Source: Hygrocybe punicea
Taxonomy: Eukaryota; Basidiomycota; Agaricomycetes; Agaricales; Hygrophoraceae
Assembly (NCBI GenBank): GCA_963556145.1
Contig: OY744469.1
Span: 3,692,767 to 3,756,766 of the forward strand
Length of the DNA stretch: 64,000 bases
Direction: 5' to 3'
This document shows positions 46,148 through 56,272 of the stretch, one piece after another. How positions within the stretch are numbered: the stretch's first letter is position 1; each line of letters starts with the position of its first letter. Under the pieces are notes generated by a model. That model did no database searches, was not told the origin of the DNA, and worked only from the letters and a program-made list of their open reading frames with translations. Position numbers and translations under genes: made by a program.

Positions 46148-46322
46148 TTGCCATTTGCAGCCAAGTTTGCGGAGCCGCATTTTCCATCCAAATTTGGTCA
46201 TTTCAAGTCCCCAGCATCGGGGAGCCATAACTCATTGAAAAATGCTCTGAACATGGTGATTGTATAGTGAAAAATGATCCTCTCTGTGAGCTCCAGGTGC
46301 CCCTTTGGTCAAAATAAAAATA
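46148..46322 (+). repeat. TE2 left terminal inverted repeat
   Basis: It pairs with the reverse complement of 49517-49691. The first ~30 bp are nearly identical; further in, identity is roughly 80% by eye, with shared blocks GTGATTGTATAGTGAAA and GAGCTCCAGGTGCCCC. Confidence 0.9.
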
Positions 46323-46607
46323 TAGTTTGTTTTCAAGGCATCTCCAAAATTGTATTTTATAGCCTGTGCATTGCGATCAGAGGGTAATTACACAGGATAA
46401 GACACATCCTGTCATAGGTGGGGTATAATACATTGTCATTATAGCTTTGCAGAAGATGCCCCAGAGCATTAGCCGACCCCCAAGAGCGGAGCGGGAAATG
46501 TGCTGAAAATTTCGGTGTTTCCTCTTTGGTTTATTCCTCAACACATTTCTTGCTCATTTCAATCTCTTTTATTTATCTATCACTACACAACACTCTCTTA
46601 GGTTTCA

Positions 46608-48141
46608 ATGGGAAACCGGAGAACTGCTGAGAAGCGACTCCCAGCTGGCTCGAAAACCACTGCAACTGGTTCTCGAAAAACAGCCAAATCCAAGATAGAT
46701 CCACCTCCACCGGCTAAAGCTAGGCCCAAACCGACACCAAAATTTGCTAAGAAGGTGCAAATTGCTGACATCGAGGATGTAGAAGGGCCTATGATGGATG
46801 ACATTATTCATGAGGCAATCGATATCAATGACAGTGATGCTGAGCAAGTGCCAGCAGCTGATGGGAACGAGGAGCCGGAATTCATAGATCTTGATGAAAA
46901 CAGCGAAGACGGTGATAGTAAGTGACATTCAATTGCTGTTTTGCAATGGCCGACAGCTTTACAGGCACATCAGAGGTAGCCACCGCTGCCTTCAATATAA
47001 AATATGAAATCCCTTTCAAAAACGCTAGCCGCGATCTCAATTTGCCATCATCGACATCGTTTTCTAATTTCCTCATAGCTGTCGCTGCAAAAATGGAGAC
47101 GCGAGTAACACTTCTCACCTCTATCGGTTATATCCCATCCTACCGACCCAAAACTCCCAAACCAGTTCCAAAACTCCTTGAAGATGAGGATAGCTATGAA
47201 GCCATGATGGACGACGTCGATGAATTTATTGCGACGTGCAAGGCGAAGAAACGTGGTAAAGGAGATGTCAAGCCATTCTGTATTCGCATCATCGACACCT
47301 CAGAGGCTCCAGTCGGTACAACTAAGGTAACTAGACATTTTAATATGTATATATGGACACTAATTCTTGTTTAGACTGGAGCCAAAAAAGAAACGAAGCC
47401 AGCTTTAGTCGTCGATGATGAAACGGAACAAGAACATAAGCTCATGAAGCAGATTGAGAAACACCATGCGTGCGTGGAGCACAAAGACAAAGCATGTTAT
47501 GTTCGCAACGATGGAACACATTATCAATACACATTCACGGATCTGTCGTTGTGGGCTACTTTATTGGTATGTCAATTTTATTTCATTGTTCCATCATCTC
47601 ACCGTCAATTTAGCGTAAACGAACTGCGACCATCGATACCCCTCCTGACAGATTGAATATCGCTGACAAACAAGGAACTCAACTTCTCGTTAAGCAACGC
47701 AGTAATGCACAGTGGCCTGCCCAGATGATGATGATGCCGCCCTGGCCATATCCCCCAACATACCCACCAGTAAACTGGTCCACGATGGGACAGCAGCCAT
47801 CAACGGGAGGATCTATGTCATCGAAGGTTTCTGAGTCAGGCCATTCATCCTCCAACAAGGCGGCAGCGACTTCTATCAAGTATCCTCCCATTTCTAATTG
47901 GCTCGAGTCCCTCGACAAGCACACTGAGCGTGGCCAAGATGGCCTGAACTATGCACAGTATGCTTCCCCACTAAAGGCCAACGGCATTATACGCCTTGAT
48001 GACCTCATCGCCATTCGCACCCCAGAGAAGTTGCAGGATCTGGCAGGAATGAATTGGGGTACCGCTAACCGTTTGATCAGATTTGCAGAACAGGACCGGG
48101 ATGAAGGGTTTTTGGTTGGCGAAAAGATGGACACTACGTAG
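46608..48141 (+). CDS. S-family accessory protein S2 (TE2 cargo)
   Basis: It starts MGNRRTAEKRLPAGSK, Lys/Pro-rich and then acidic (PEFIDLDENSEDGD). The first intron is about 46920-46964. A compact domain follows (AAFNIKYEIPFKNASRDLNL ... DEDSYEAMMDDVDEFI ... FCIRIIDTSEAP), then ACVEHKDKACYV with DLSLWATLL, an intron at the same place as in S3, TATIDTPPDRLNI, a Met/Pro-rich linker (MMMPPWPYPPTYPP) and a SAM-like C-terminus (ISNWLESLDKH, LQDLAGMNWGTANRLIRFAEQD). Function is unknown. Features suggest a nuclear protein with protein-protein contacts through the SAM-like end. It lies wholly inside the TE2 inverted repeats and is convergent with T2. No lesion seen. Confidence 0.8.
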
Positions 48142-48264
48142 CAAAATTATGCATGCTTGAATTTTTCTCTCGTTTCATTTTTCAACAAACAGTAGTCTTA
48201 CAACGACGACAGAATCCATGTTTTGAATACAACAATACATATTTCAAAAAGTACATACACAATC

Positions 48265-49460
48265 CTAGATGTAGCCACAATGATGGAACCAACCAAGAGC
48301 ATCATCAGCGGTTACAGAGAATGCCGCGTCCAAAAGTGCCTCATATACATAGCTATCATCCACAGTTTGATCTACGTCTTCACGTCCAAGGGTTCTGTCA
48401 CGGCGAACATGAGCTTTGATAGCTGAGAAAGCAAGCTCTATAGGGTTATAATCTGGAGAGTACGGCGGGAGATACATGATTTGATAGCCTCTGAATATTA
48501 GTTTAGCCACTATATTTATAGTCAGGTTATGTCGACGTACCGTTCTCTAATCTGAGCTGCAACATCTGGGTGTTTATGAATACGCGCATTATCCATCACG
48601 ATGACTGAGCCAGGAGGCATTCTTCGATCCATCTGATCCATGAGACCTTCAAGGAATTCTTGGAAGAGCGGCCGTGTAAAGGATCCTTCGACGATTTTGG
48701 CATACAACATGCCTTGCGTGGATAGTGCGGGAAGGAGTGAGTAGCTATGCCAGAAAGTCAGACGGTGATCAAATGAATAAAATACAGACTCACCGCCGTC
48801 CGCGAATGAAAAAACATTGGCGATATGCACGCCGTCCCTTCAAAGCCCAAGCCTTGCCTCGGATCGACGTGCGACGATCAAATGAGCTTTCGTCGACAAA
48901 AACAGTCTCATCTGGAACATAGGAAACACCGTAGTCATAACGGTAGGTAGTGCGTCGTTGTTCATTCCGTTCAAGTGCCTCGCGAGTGAGCTGTCATGGA
49001 AATTTTACCATGCGAAGAATCTAACCGGATGTTATGTTTTCATACCTTTTTCATTGTGAAACCGCTTCTCATAAGAGCCCTCCATATTGTAGATTCATGA
49101 ATATTTGTCCCACTCCGCTCCATTAGCAGTTCCTTGAGTTCGTCGAGGTAAACATCTGGGCAACGTCGGACTTGACCTTGGAGAAACTTTGCCCATAGTT
49201 GATCAGTCCTCAGCACGAAAATAGACACATTTTCGTCTTACCAATGTGCCGTCCATTGTAAGGACTCTGTTGCTTCGAAGTGGATGAGATGTAGCATGAA
49301 CAGCAACCATTCCTGTCTTGCGATATTTTGATAAGATCCCCTCGATCGTACGCTTGCTGATGGTACCACCAGTGAGATTAACAATGGAATCTATACTTAG
49401 ACGCTTCGCCATGTTGATGATAACCCATCGGAGGTCCTCTGAAATGAAACGGCCCCTCAT
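48265..49460 (-). CDS. Tc1/mariner-like DD34E transposase (T2)
   Basis: Transposase of TE2. The start is taken at MRGRFISEDLRWVIINMAKR by alignment with T1; an upstream in-frame Met (49517) lies at the edge of the inverted repeat. Homeodomain-like helices (ISKRTIEGILSKYRKTG) are followed by YLDELKELLMERSG and ESTIWRALMRSGF. The catalytic set is VFVDESSFDRRT, VIVMDNARIHKHP and YSPDYNPIELAFSAIK, with 34 residues between the last two acids. The C-terminus is ALGWFHHCGYI. About four GT-AG introns join in frame. All three catalytic acids are present, so T2 is predicted to be active. Confidence 0.88.
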
Positions 49461-49516
49461 AAAGCCTTTGGGTGTATTCAGCGTGCCACAAAAAGAACGG
49501 TGATAAAATATCATCA

Positions 49517-49691
49517 AACCTTTATTCTGACTGTAGGGGCACCTGGAGCTCCCAGAGAGGAACAGATTTCACTATACAATCACAGTGTTCTGAGCGTTTT
49601 TCGAGGAGATATGGCTCTCCGATGATGACGGTTGAAACTGACCAAATTTAGACAGAAAACGCGGCTCCGCAAACTTGGCTGCAAATGGCAA
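49517..49691 (-). repeat. TE2 right terminal inverted repeat
   Basis: Mirror of 46148-46322, ending GGCTGCAAATGGCAA directly before the TA duplication at 49692. Confidence 0.9.
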
Positions 49692-51489
49692 TAACCATTC
49701 CACTATAATTTTGCAGTCACGGTAACGCGGCATCGAGTGCAATGAATCGAGTATAAATATTTTTCTGTTGGATTTGAGTAAATTTCAGAGCTGGATAAAC
49801 GATGGGCTGTATGGACATTTCATCGTGATGGGCATTTTTGAAGAGGCAATGCTCAGGATGATCTAAGATTAACAAATACCAATGAGACCTAGATTTTGAT
49901 GAATAGGTTTGAATATTTTCTACGCATTGCTGCTCACCCTGTTGAGACAGGAATAATCAAGTATTCTTTCGAAAATATATCCAACTTTTTCGCCCATCTC
50001 ATAACACTTTGAATACCATTTGATCTAATAGCCTTTGATTAACCAAAATACATGGAAAAACCAATGACGCTGACTTGATGTTTGAAAGAAAGAAAGACTT
50101 ATAGGTGTAAATGCCCACTGTCGAACCTTTCTGCAGTTCTTCTGCTTGATGAATCAGGTAACTTTACAATATGTTGGAATAAAAATCCATAGAAACACAT
50201 TTGCAAAACTCACTAAATTCCATAGTTGATTAGTTCATCATCCAACCAATTTTTATCCAGTCTGTTAAATGACATGAGGGGAACGGATTCGCGATGCCCA
50301 TACTTGACAATGACAGTCAAACCATTGTCACTAAAAATTACAAATCAGTGAAGATTTAAATGAAACTATTGAGATATTCACTCCGAAATCAATGCTGGCC
50401 TCTCTTTCTTGAACTCCATCAGTGACTCTTCATCGGTCCTAAATTAATCAATATTTTTTGGAAAATAGGAAAAGAACATTTCAACGATTACTTCATGATG
50501 AGTATTTGATTGGAGTTGAATATGCTCTTCAAGATTTCCAAGAGCTGTTCATAAGTCAAATTTTGCCAACTTGCATCCTCTGTAGCAAACATGATGCCCA
50601 ATTTGTGAGTAGAAACATGACCTGCAATCATATTAAATTTTGCTTCAAAAAGTGGTCCAAATAATAACCCAACCATCAGTTTGTCTGTCCCAAAATAAAG
50701 AAACATTGTGTTCCATGGGACGAGATAATGTAACGTCCAGGATGAGCACCTTCACTTTGTCGTCATTCAACCCAGTGACCTGCAGTTCATGATTTCCGCA
50801 ATCATGAGTGAGATTGTTCATTTCACTATTTGAAAACTTAACCGACCTTGCAATTATTAACCTCTCGTTCAATTCTAACATCCACAGTTGTGAATCTTGG
50901 ACTTAAAATCTCCATAGTGAGACTACAACACCAAATATTAACGAAATATATAGCAAACATTTATATTGTAACAAACTTTACCTTGACTTGTTGTGAGTAA
51001 ATATGACCTTGCATCCAGTCAGATTGGAATGATATGCCAGAGCACCAACTCGAATGGACGACCAGGCAAGTTCAATCATTGACATCTTTAGGAAGTTGCA
51101 AATCAAACATACACATGACAAATAGATGAATGTACATGCCATATATGGTATTTTGAATATAGCACTACAAAATGAATGTATAATTAAATAACAACAAATT
51201 AAAGGAGAAAAATCATTACATTGTCATGTCAAACAAACCTACGTAATTCTCAAAATCTCAAAATGCATACAAACTTCTTCATTTTGTCACGTGATCATCT
51301 GAACATTCAGACGTTGATTCAGTCACATGAACATTCTCAAGAAGAGTGTCCGGCTGCTTCATTGGGTTTATAGTGAATATTAATACGGAATCCATGCCAA
51401 CAATTTGACTTTGAGATCAAAAGAGTAAATGGTTTGCATAGTCAAGCGACAAACTGGGGATTTCAATATACACGTATTTCATGGAAAAG

Positions 51490-52614
51490 CTAATCATTCG
51501 CAACACCCAAAACCATGACCCATTGGACATTGAAGGAACAATTTTTCACTGGATCATTGGTACGCAAATATGTGTTGATGGTGTAACCAACAACTACACA
51601 AGCATCTTGCAGAACGTCCCCTTCGAAATATGGAAGCCTCTTGAGCCTCTTTAAGGTGGTCTTGAAATCGATATTGGATTTGCGAACATCATATATGGGT
51701 ACTTTAAATCGATTAATTGAAAAAGAAATTGTAGTGAAACGAAAGAAATACCAATATCAGAGAAGTTGAGTGCTGTCTTGGATTTCCCAGGTGAAGCGCG
51801 AAGAGTAAATGGACTGGATTGCCCTGATTTCAATGCCAAATTCCCTGCAACACAAATGAATCAAATGGCATCAAGAAGAAAGCAAATATGCATACAAGAA
51901 GACGACTGGCTACTAGAAGCCATGGCCGTCATAAAGGACACATAGTCCTGGAATAATTGACCTTTGAACCGATCCTCTTGAATCACCATACCTATCGGAC
52001 GTTCCCATTCTCCTTCCAATAAAGCTCCTTCAATTCCTTTCATAGGTTTCAAATTCGGCATCGTCTTGGTGTCTTCAAGAAAGCAAGATCTGACAATAAT
52101 GACCGAGGTAAACACGGTGGGATCGCCACCACCAACTGCATGAAAATAATTCCGGCCGAACCCTCCCATAGATATCAAAGCTGGATCATCGCGTGAAAGG
52201 TTGGACCATTTTCCATATCTATCAAAAACGACGGCAGAGTATAATAATCTAAAATAGCAAAATAAGCAGATGAGCAATCTGATCAGGGACAAATCAAACC
52301 CACTGTCCATTGAGAACAGCCATGCTCTCGAGAACATTACTGTAGCTCGGAATTACCACGTCCAACAGAATCAGACCAAGAAATCATTGCAGCGGCCCTG
52401 TTTCAATGAAATTTCAAAACTTTATACCCCATAAAATATGTAAAATATGTAAAACATTGCCACATACTTTATATTGATGCAATTGATATACGTTTTGATC
52501 AGCTTTGGATCTCTGTTGCCGATGTTGGATTCATCCACCTCCGGTGAGGGAAGACTGAAAGGAAACCATGAAAGTCATCCAACATTTATTATTGCATATG
52601 ATAAATTACCTCAT
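51490..52614 (-). CDS. Family-2 protein, copy B (unknown function)
   Basis: The start codon is split by an intron (ATGAG then T), giving MSLPSPEVDESNIGNRDPKL. Exons continue with AAMISWSDSVGRGNSELQ, LLYSAVVFDRYGKWSNLS, TSVIIVRSCFLEDT, EWERPIGMVIQEDRFKGQLFQDYV, a Ser/Lys linker ending ALNFSDIG, and the final block VPIYDVRKSNID ... GYTINTYL ... FNVQWVMVLGVAND, stop 51490. Order and spacing follow 2A closely, but it lacks the long disordered N-terminal half of 2A. No catalytic motif is known. It sits 405 bp upstream of the Ulp1 gene start on the same strand and is divergent from 3B. No stop interrupts the joined exons. Confidence 0.7.
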
Positions 52615-53153
52615 GGCTTGGTAATGGGACACAACTGCCTCAGAACTCGATCAAATGGCTCATTCAGTATCATCTGACAAATAACAACGAATAAACGGAT
52701 CATGAATGAACTTGCCGCACCTGTTGTTGGTCAAGACAAAAAAAAAGGAAAAAACAGCATCTAAATACATTCTATCCACCTTAGTCGATCAAATTGCAAT
52801 TATGACCCATTACCTACCCATTACGTCAACTTCTAATACCAGCAACCCATGAGACAAATAGAGACTCAAACAAACAAACACATATAAAAGGGTCGTGAAC
52901 TTTATATGTCAGTGGCATTTAACCGGTGATTTAGAAACAAAAAAAAGGTGTTGCAATGCAAAAATTCATGAAGATCTAAGGCTGTGCAACACGACTGGAG
53001 TTTGAGAGATTGTATCTTAAAAAAAAACCTTACACAAAAAAAAAGGTCCCCGTACATTTCATATGAAACTGAATAGGGAATTTTCAAATGGAACCGAAAA
53101 AAGAAAATTTCAAATTTAGCAAACTTAGAAAGTTTACTTATGCATTGTGATTA
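52615..53153. other. Divergent promoter region of 2B and 3B
   Basis: AT-rich, with poly-A runs. With the MITE nest that follows, it separates the 5' ends of 2B and 3B. Its 5' exons cannot be set precisely because the MITE landed at the 3B side. Confidence 0.4.
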
Positions 53154-53641
53154 CAGCAGAAAAGCTTGTCGCAAACTGTTTTTTTTTTTTAATGACCGAC
53201 CGGTAGTCACGGACATGCGGTGACAGCTGTTTTCAAAATCATGTGGAATCTGAGAAAACATTCAAGGTGGCGCAAACTCCGCTGATTTTCAGCATATGCA
53301 TACTGAGTTTGAAAAGTTTAGTTACTTCGACAAGATGACAGACCAGTGAAACCTCCTGACTTGCAAGATGGCCACTAACAATTCATTTGCCATATCCCTG
53401 CTGTCCAAAACAAACAAGCTGTCCAAAACAATAGAGATTTACACATAATTCAACATCAACTAAGTTCCAAGGCTGCAAGTCGGAGTTTCTACTTAGAGTC
53501 AGCAGAGCAGCCGTATCACCTTGAATTTTTCTCGGTTCCACATGATTTTTGAAAACAGCTGTAACCGCATGTCCGTGACTACCGGTCGGTCATTCAAAAA
53601 AAAAAAAAAACTGTTTGCGACAAGCTTTTCTGAATCTGCTG
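53154..53641. mobile_element. Palindromic MITE (outer) with nested insertion
   Basis: Flanked by TA (53152-53153 and 53642-53643). The arms, 53154-53221 and ~53564-53641, are near-perfect inverted repeats (CAGCAGA, AAAGCTTGTCGCAAAC, GACCGACCGGTAGTCACGG). Without the inner element it would be about 148 bp, almost a pure palindrome. Confidence 0.85.
53224..53561. mobile_element. Inner MITE with TE3-like ends
   Basis: 338 bp with inverted ends CAGCTGTTTTCAAAA. It lies in the central TA of the outer palindrome; the right TA is kept and the left now reads GA. Its first ~60 bp follow the pattern of the TE3 terminal repeat, including GAGAAAA and GGTGGCGCAA(A)CTCCGCTG. Confidence 0.8.
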
Positions 53642-53643
53642 TA

Positions 53644-54885
53644 AACAAACTTGAGCTGAACACTGAAATTCAATGGACAACCATTACAACTTCCAACAAG
53701 CAAGTAAGTCAACACATCTCATGCAAAAAACATCATATTCTCGATATTGATTTCAGGATTTCAGTGGTTCTTTTGCATGAAATTGCTTCACATCGAAGCA
53801 CGACCACAAACACCCAACTTTCAAGCTTATCAAATGTGAGTATCAGCAAATCCAGTGATGAAATCACAATTATACCTGAGTGATATATAGACAGCACTCC
53901 TGGATATCCAAGAATGCGATTTTCCAAAGTGTTGGAAGTTCATCGTTCCCCTTAATAATTCTGATGAATCGCAGGAGTTGGTTCTGACCATGCAAGGCTT
54001 TATTTCGGCGAAAGATCTGCCCCCAATTGTTACACGGTATTTTTTCATTGTTGACTGGATTACTTGTGATGGTTTGAATTGAAATTAATCAGCCAAGACA
54101 AATGAAAAACCGCGTATATTCGACAATCAGTCCAACTGACAGGACTGAACATGAAACATTTCCTTTCAGGTCTGGAAAATATCTGTTTACTCCACCAAAG
54201 GCTCTCACGTGAATTCTCTGAAGGCTTAATGGAGAAACTGGAGCTGACAAACTTCCTCTCCTATGCCTGCTTAAATGTAGCAACACGTTATTTTACTGCC
54301 CGCCAAATTGATCCTTATTCACCAAGCATTCCTTTCAAAACCAATGTCGATCCAAAGGGAATACTCCAAACTTTAGTCCAAAACAGCAATTACTTTCATG
54401 GAGAAGACAATGAAGTTTTATATTATGGAATGGGAGCTGATAATCAGTGAGTTATCAAAAACCACAGAAAAAATATCCTGTTCAAATAGATCGTACACAG
54501 ATTATGTGCCATAAATCCTTCCAACTTCAGGATAGGCGATTTAGTCGAAGTTCAGTTCACGGTTTCAGCAGTGCCTGTCAAGAAAGATCGTTTTAAGATG
54601 ATCATAAATCTTCATTCTATGGTGTTGATAGATAACCAGTTCACCGAGGTGACAATATTTTTCACACTAACGGTGTATAGCATCGGATCTAACATAAAAA
54701 ATTCATAGCGAGCAAGCATTAATCGTATGAACATCTCTGTTCATCCTGTAATTCCGAAACCAGTCATCAAACGGAAGATTGGGTATGACTTAGAAACAAA
54801 TGAAGACAATGATTCTGCAAGAAAAAGGGAGTGCAACATGGAGATGAACAAGGGGAATGACAATGATTCCGGAAAGTCTCATTAA
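53644..54885 (+). pseudogene. Family-3 protein, copy B (probably decayed)
   Basis: Homologue of 3A: KLELNTEIQW, ELVLTMQGFISAKDLPPIV, SVQLTGLNMKHFLSGLENI, TRYFTARQ, NVDPKGIL, GDLVEVQFTV, MIINLHSMVLIDNQFTE, and an Asp/Asn-rich tail ending at TAA 54883-54885. After the intron that ends near 54093, the phase that matches 3A meets a TGA within four codons, before the conserved QLTGL block; no alternative acceptor avoids it. The 5' exon is also displaced by the MITE at 53154-53641. The copy is therefore likely a pseudogene, although the rest of the coding sequence is well kept. Confidence 0.6.
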
Positions 54886-55311
54886 ATTATTTCCTTGACA
54901 ACGACTTGTAATCAGCTTCAAGCTATGTATATATGATATGTATTTTAGATACTGAAATAAAGGAACTGGAACTTACCAACGATGAAGAACCAGAATATTT
55001 GAATATTCAAATGATCATGTGACTGTAACAACCCGGGCAAATATTTCCTGCCATTTGTTAGTGATCTTGTCACACTCACTGAAAGTCAACATTTGCAGAT
55101 CCTACATACACCCAGCAAGCATATAAGTGAGAAAATAAATGAGTATTGACCACAAAGACCATGTCAGAAAGCACATTATGAAAAAGATGAAGCATGTGTG
55201 ATTGTGAAGAAATTGTTTTATTTTCTACTCAAAGTTGAAATGCTTTCCCAATTGATTGTGATTTCACATTTTTCTGAAATGCATAACATTCACATGGCTA
55301 GTGTGTAACCA
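54886..55311. other. Spacer between 3B and Hel-2
   Basis: Contains the inverted partner of the 44886 motif at about 54993-55030 (GAATATTTGAATATTCAAAT then GATCATGTGAC). The 3' end of Hel-2 must lie here but was not identified. Confidence 0.4.
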
Positions 55312-56147
55312 TTATGCATACACTATTAACACAAGATTTTTTCCGTTACATGTTATTAAATTTAAGTTTTCAAATTCACTTATATTGCCTTCATTGATAC
55401 AAAATGTTCCTGTTGTCATGCCATCATGAAACCACACTATACCGTCTATAATAATACATGCTGTGAAATGTTCATGACCGAAATAAACCATGCCTTTCAG
55501 AACATATTCAGTAAAGTTGTCATCATTTAGGGTCAGCTTTTGATCTATTATTATGTTTTGAACAGAGTCAATCGTAAAAATAATCAGAGGAGGAATTTTG
55601 CGGAATAATATGTGTTTGCTTATCTCTCCCATGCAGCATGCACATCTACTTCTCTGTTTGTTTATCATTACATGAGAAAGGTATGTTGATATTGATCCAA
55701 TAAAAGACGATGATACCCAAAATATACCATGGCATCTGTCATTTTCAAGTACACGTTCATATTTACAATCATTACATCTCAACAAAGACAAAGTCAATGA
55801 GTTGTTGGTTTTTAACATATAATGGGCTAAGTCGTTTATTGACGTACCAACCTGACCGGTAGGAAATAAGTCTGAATCGATTTGATGTAATAGAGTTTGA
55901 ATTGAATATCTAACCGTCTCTAACTTAACAATGTTGTCATTCCAGCTCGTAAATCCCAATGCCATTAAATTGGAAAATTGATTCAGGCTTTGGAAGTTTT
56001 CTTTCCAAGCAGAAGCTTTCTCAGACCATATTGCCAACAAAATTGTAAAGAATGCATCATATGCACAACTCCAATTGTCTACATCCCATATAAACCCTCC
56101 TGGACTTTCTTTTGGAATTCTGTCTGATTTTCTTCGCTTCTTCACTT
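55312..56147 (-). pseudogene. Hel-2 C-terminal thiol-peptidase-like module
   Basis: C-terminal part of the second Helitron, cut from the helicase by TE3. It has a basic start (KKRRKSDRIPKES), NWSCAYDAFFTILL (Cys), CxxC pairs (CNDC, CACC), EHFTACI (His) and WFHDGMTTGTFC (Asp), matching the Hel-1 module throughout. The frame is open to the stop at 55312. It joins in frame with 59104 onward when TE3 and one TA are removed. Confidence 0.8.
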
Positions 56148-56149
56148 TA

Positions 56150-56226
56150 CAGCTGATTTCAGAATGATGCGGAAAGTGAGAAAAAAAATTGCGGTGGCGC
56201 AACTCCGCTGCCGTCAAGCCGGACAC
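56150..56226 (+). repeat. TE3 left terminal inverted repeat
   Basis: Pairs with 59025-59101. Contains GGAAAGTGAGAAAAAAAAT and GGTGGCGCAACTCCGC. Confidence 0.92.
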
Positions 56227-56272
56227 CTATTGAGTTCTAATTTCCTTCGACAAACTTTCACAGTCGACCACT

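Larger units (their letters stand above)
46148..49691. mobile_element. Two-gene Tc1/mariner-like element TE2
   Basis: 3,544 bp flanked by TA duplications (46146-46147 and 49692-49693). The ends are long inverted repeats, about 175 bp, starting TTGCCATTTGCAGCCAAG. Inside, S2 (+) and the transposase T2 (-) are convergent with stops 123 bp apart. Both genes appear intact, so this is probably an autonomous element. Confidence 0.92.
45689..51085 (-). pseudogene. Ulp1/C48 SUMO-protease-like gene, split by TE2
   Basis: The start is MSMIELAWSSIRVGALAYHS (51085). N-terminal exons (IEREVNNCK, VTGLNDDKVKVLILDVTL) are of unknown role. The protease domain reads LDKNWLDDELINYGI, TVGIYTYKSFFLSNI, VMRWAKKLDIFSKEYLIIPV, SHWYLLIL (catalytic His), FILDSLHSMPRYRD (Asp), then VPAQPNNDDCGIYLLHFL (Cys codon 45995-45997). 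This is the complete His-Asp-Cys order of Ulp1/SENP peptidases, which cut SUMO-like modifiers. A C-terminal helix-rich tail ends at TAA 45689. TE2 lies between the Asp and Cys exon segments inside a Leu codon; excision with one TA restores VEWLKLMAKEIRHVEH. Without TE2 the gene is about 1.85 kb with 45-60 bp introns. It is disrupted now but otherwise shows no lesion that I noticed. Confidence 0.8.
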
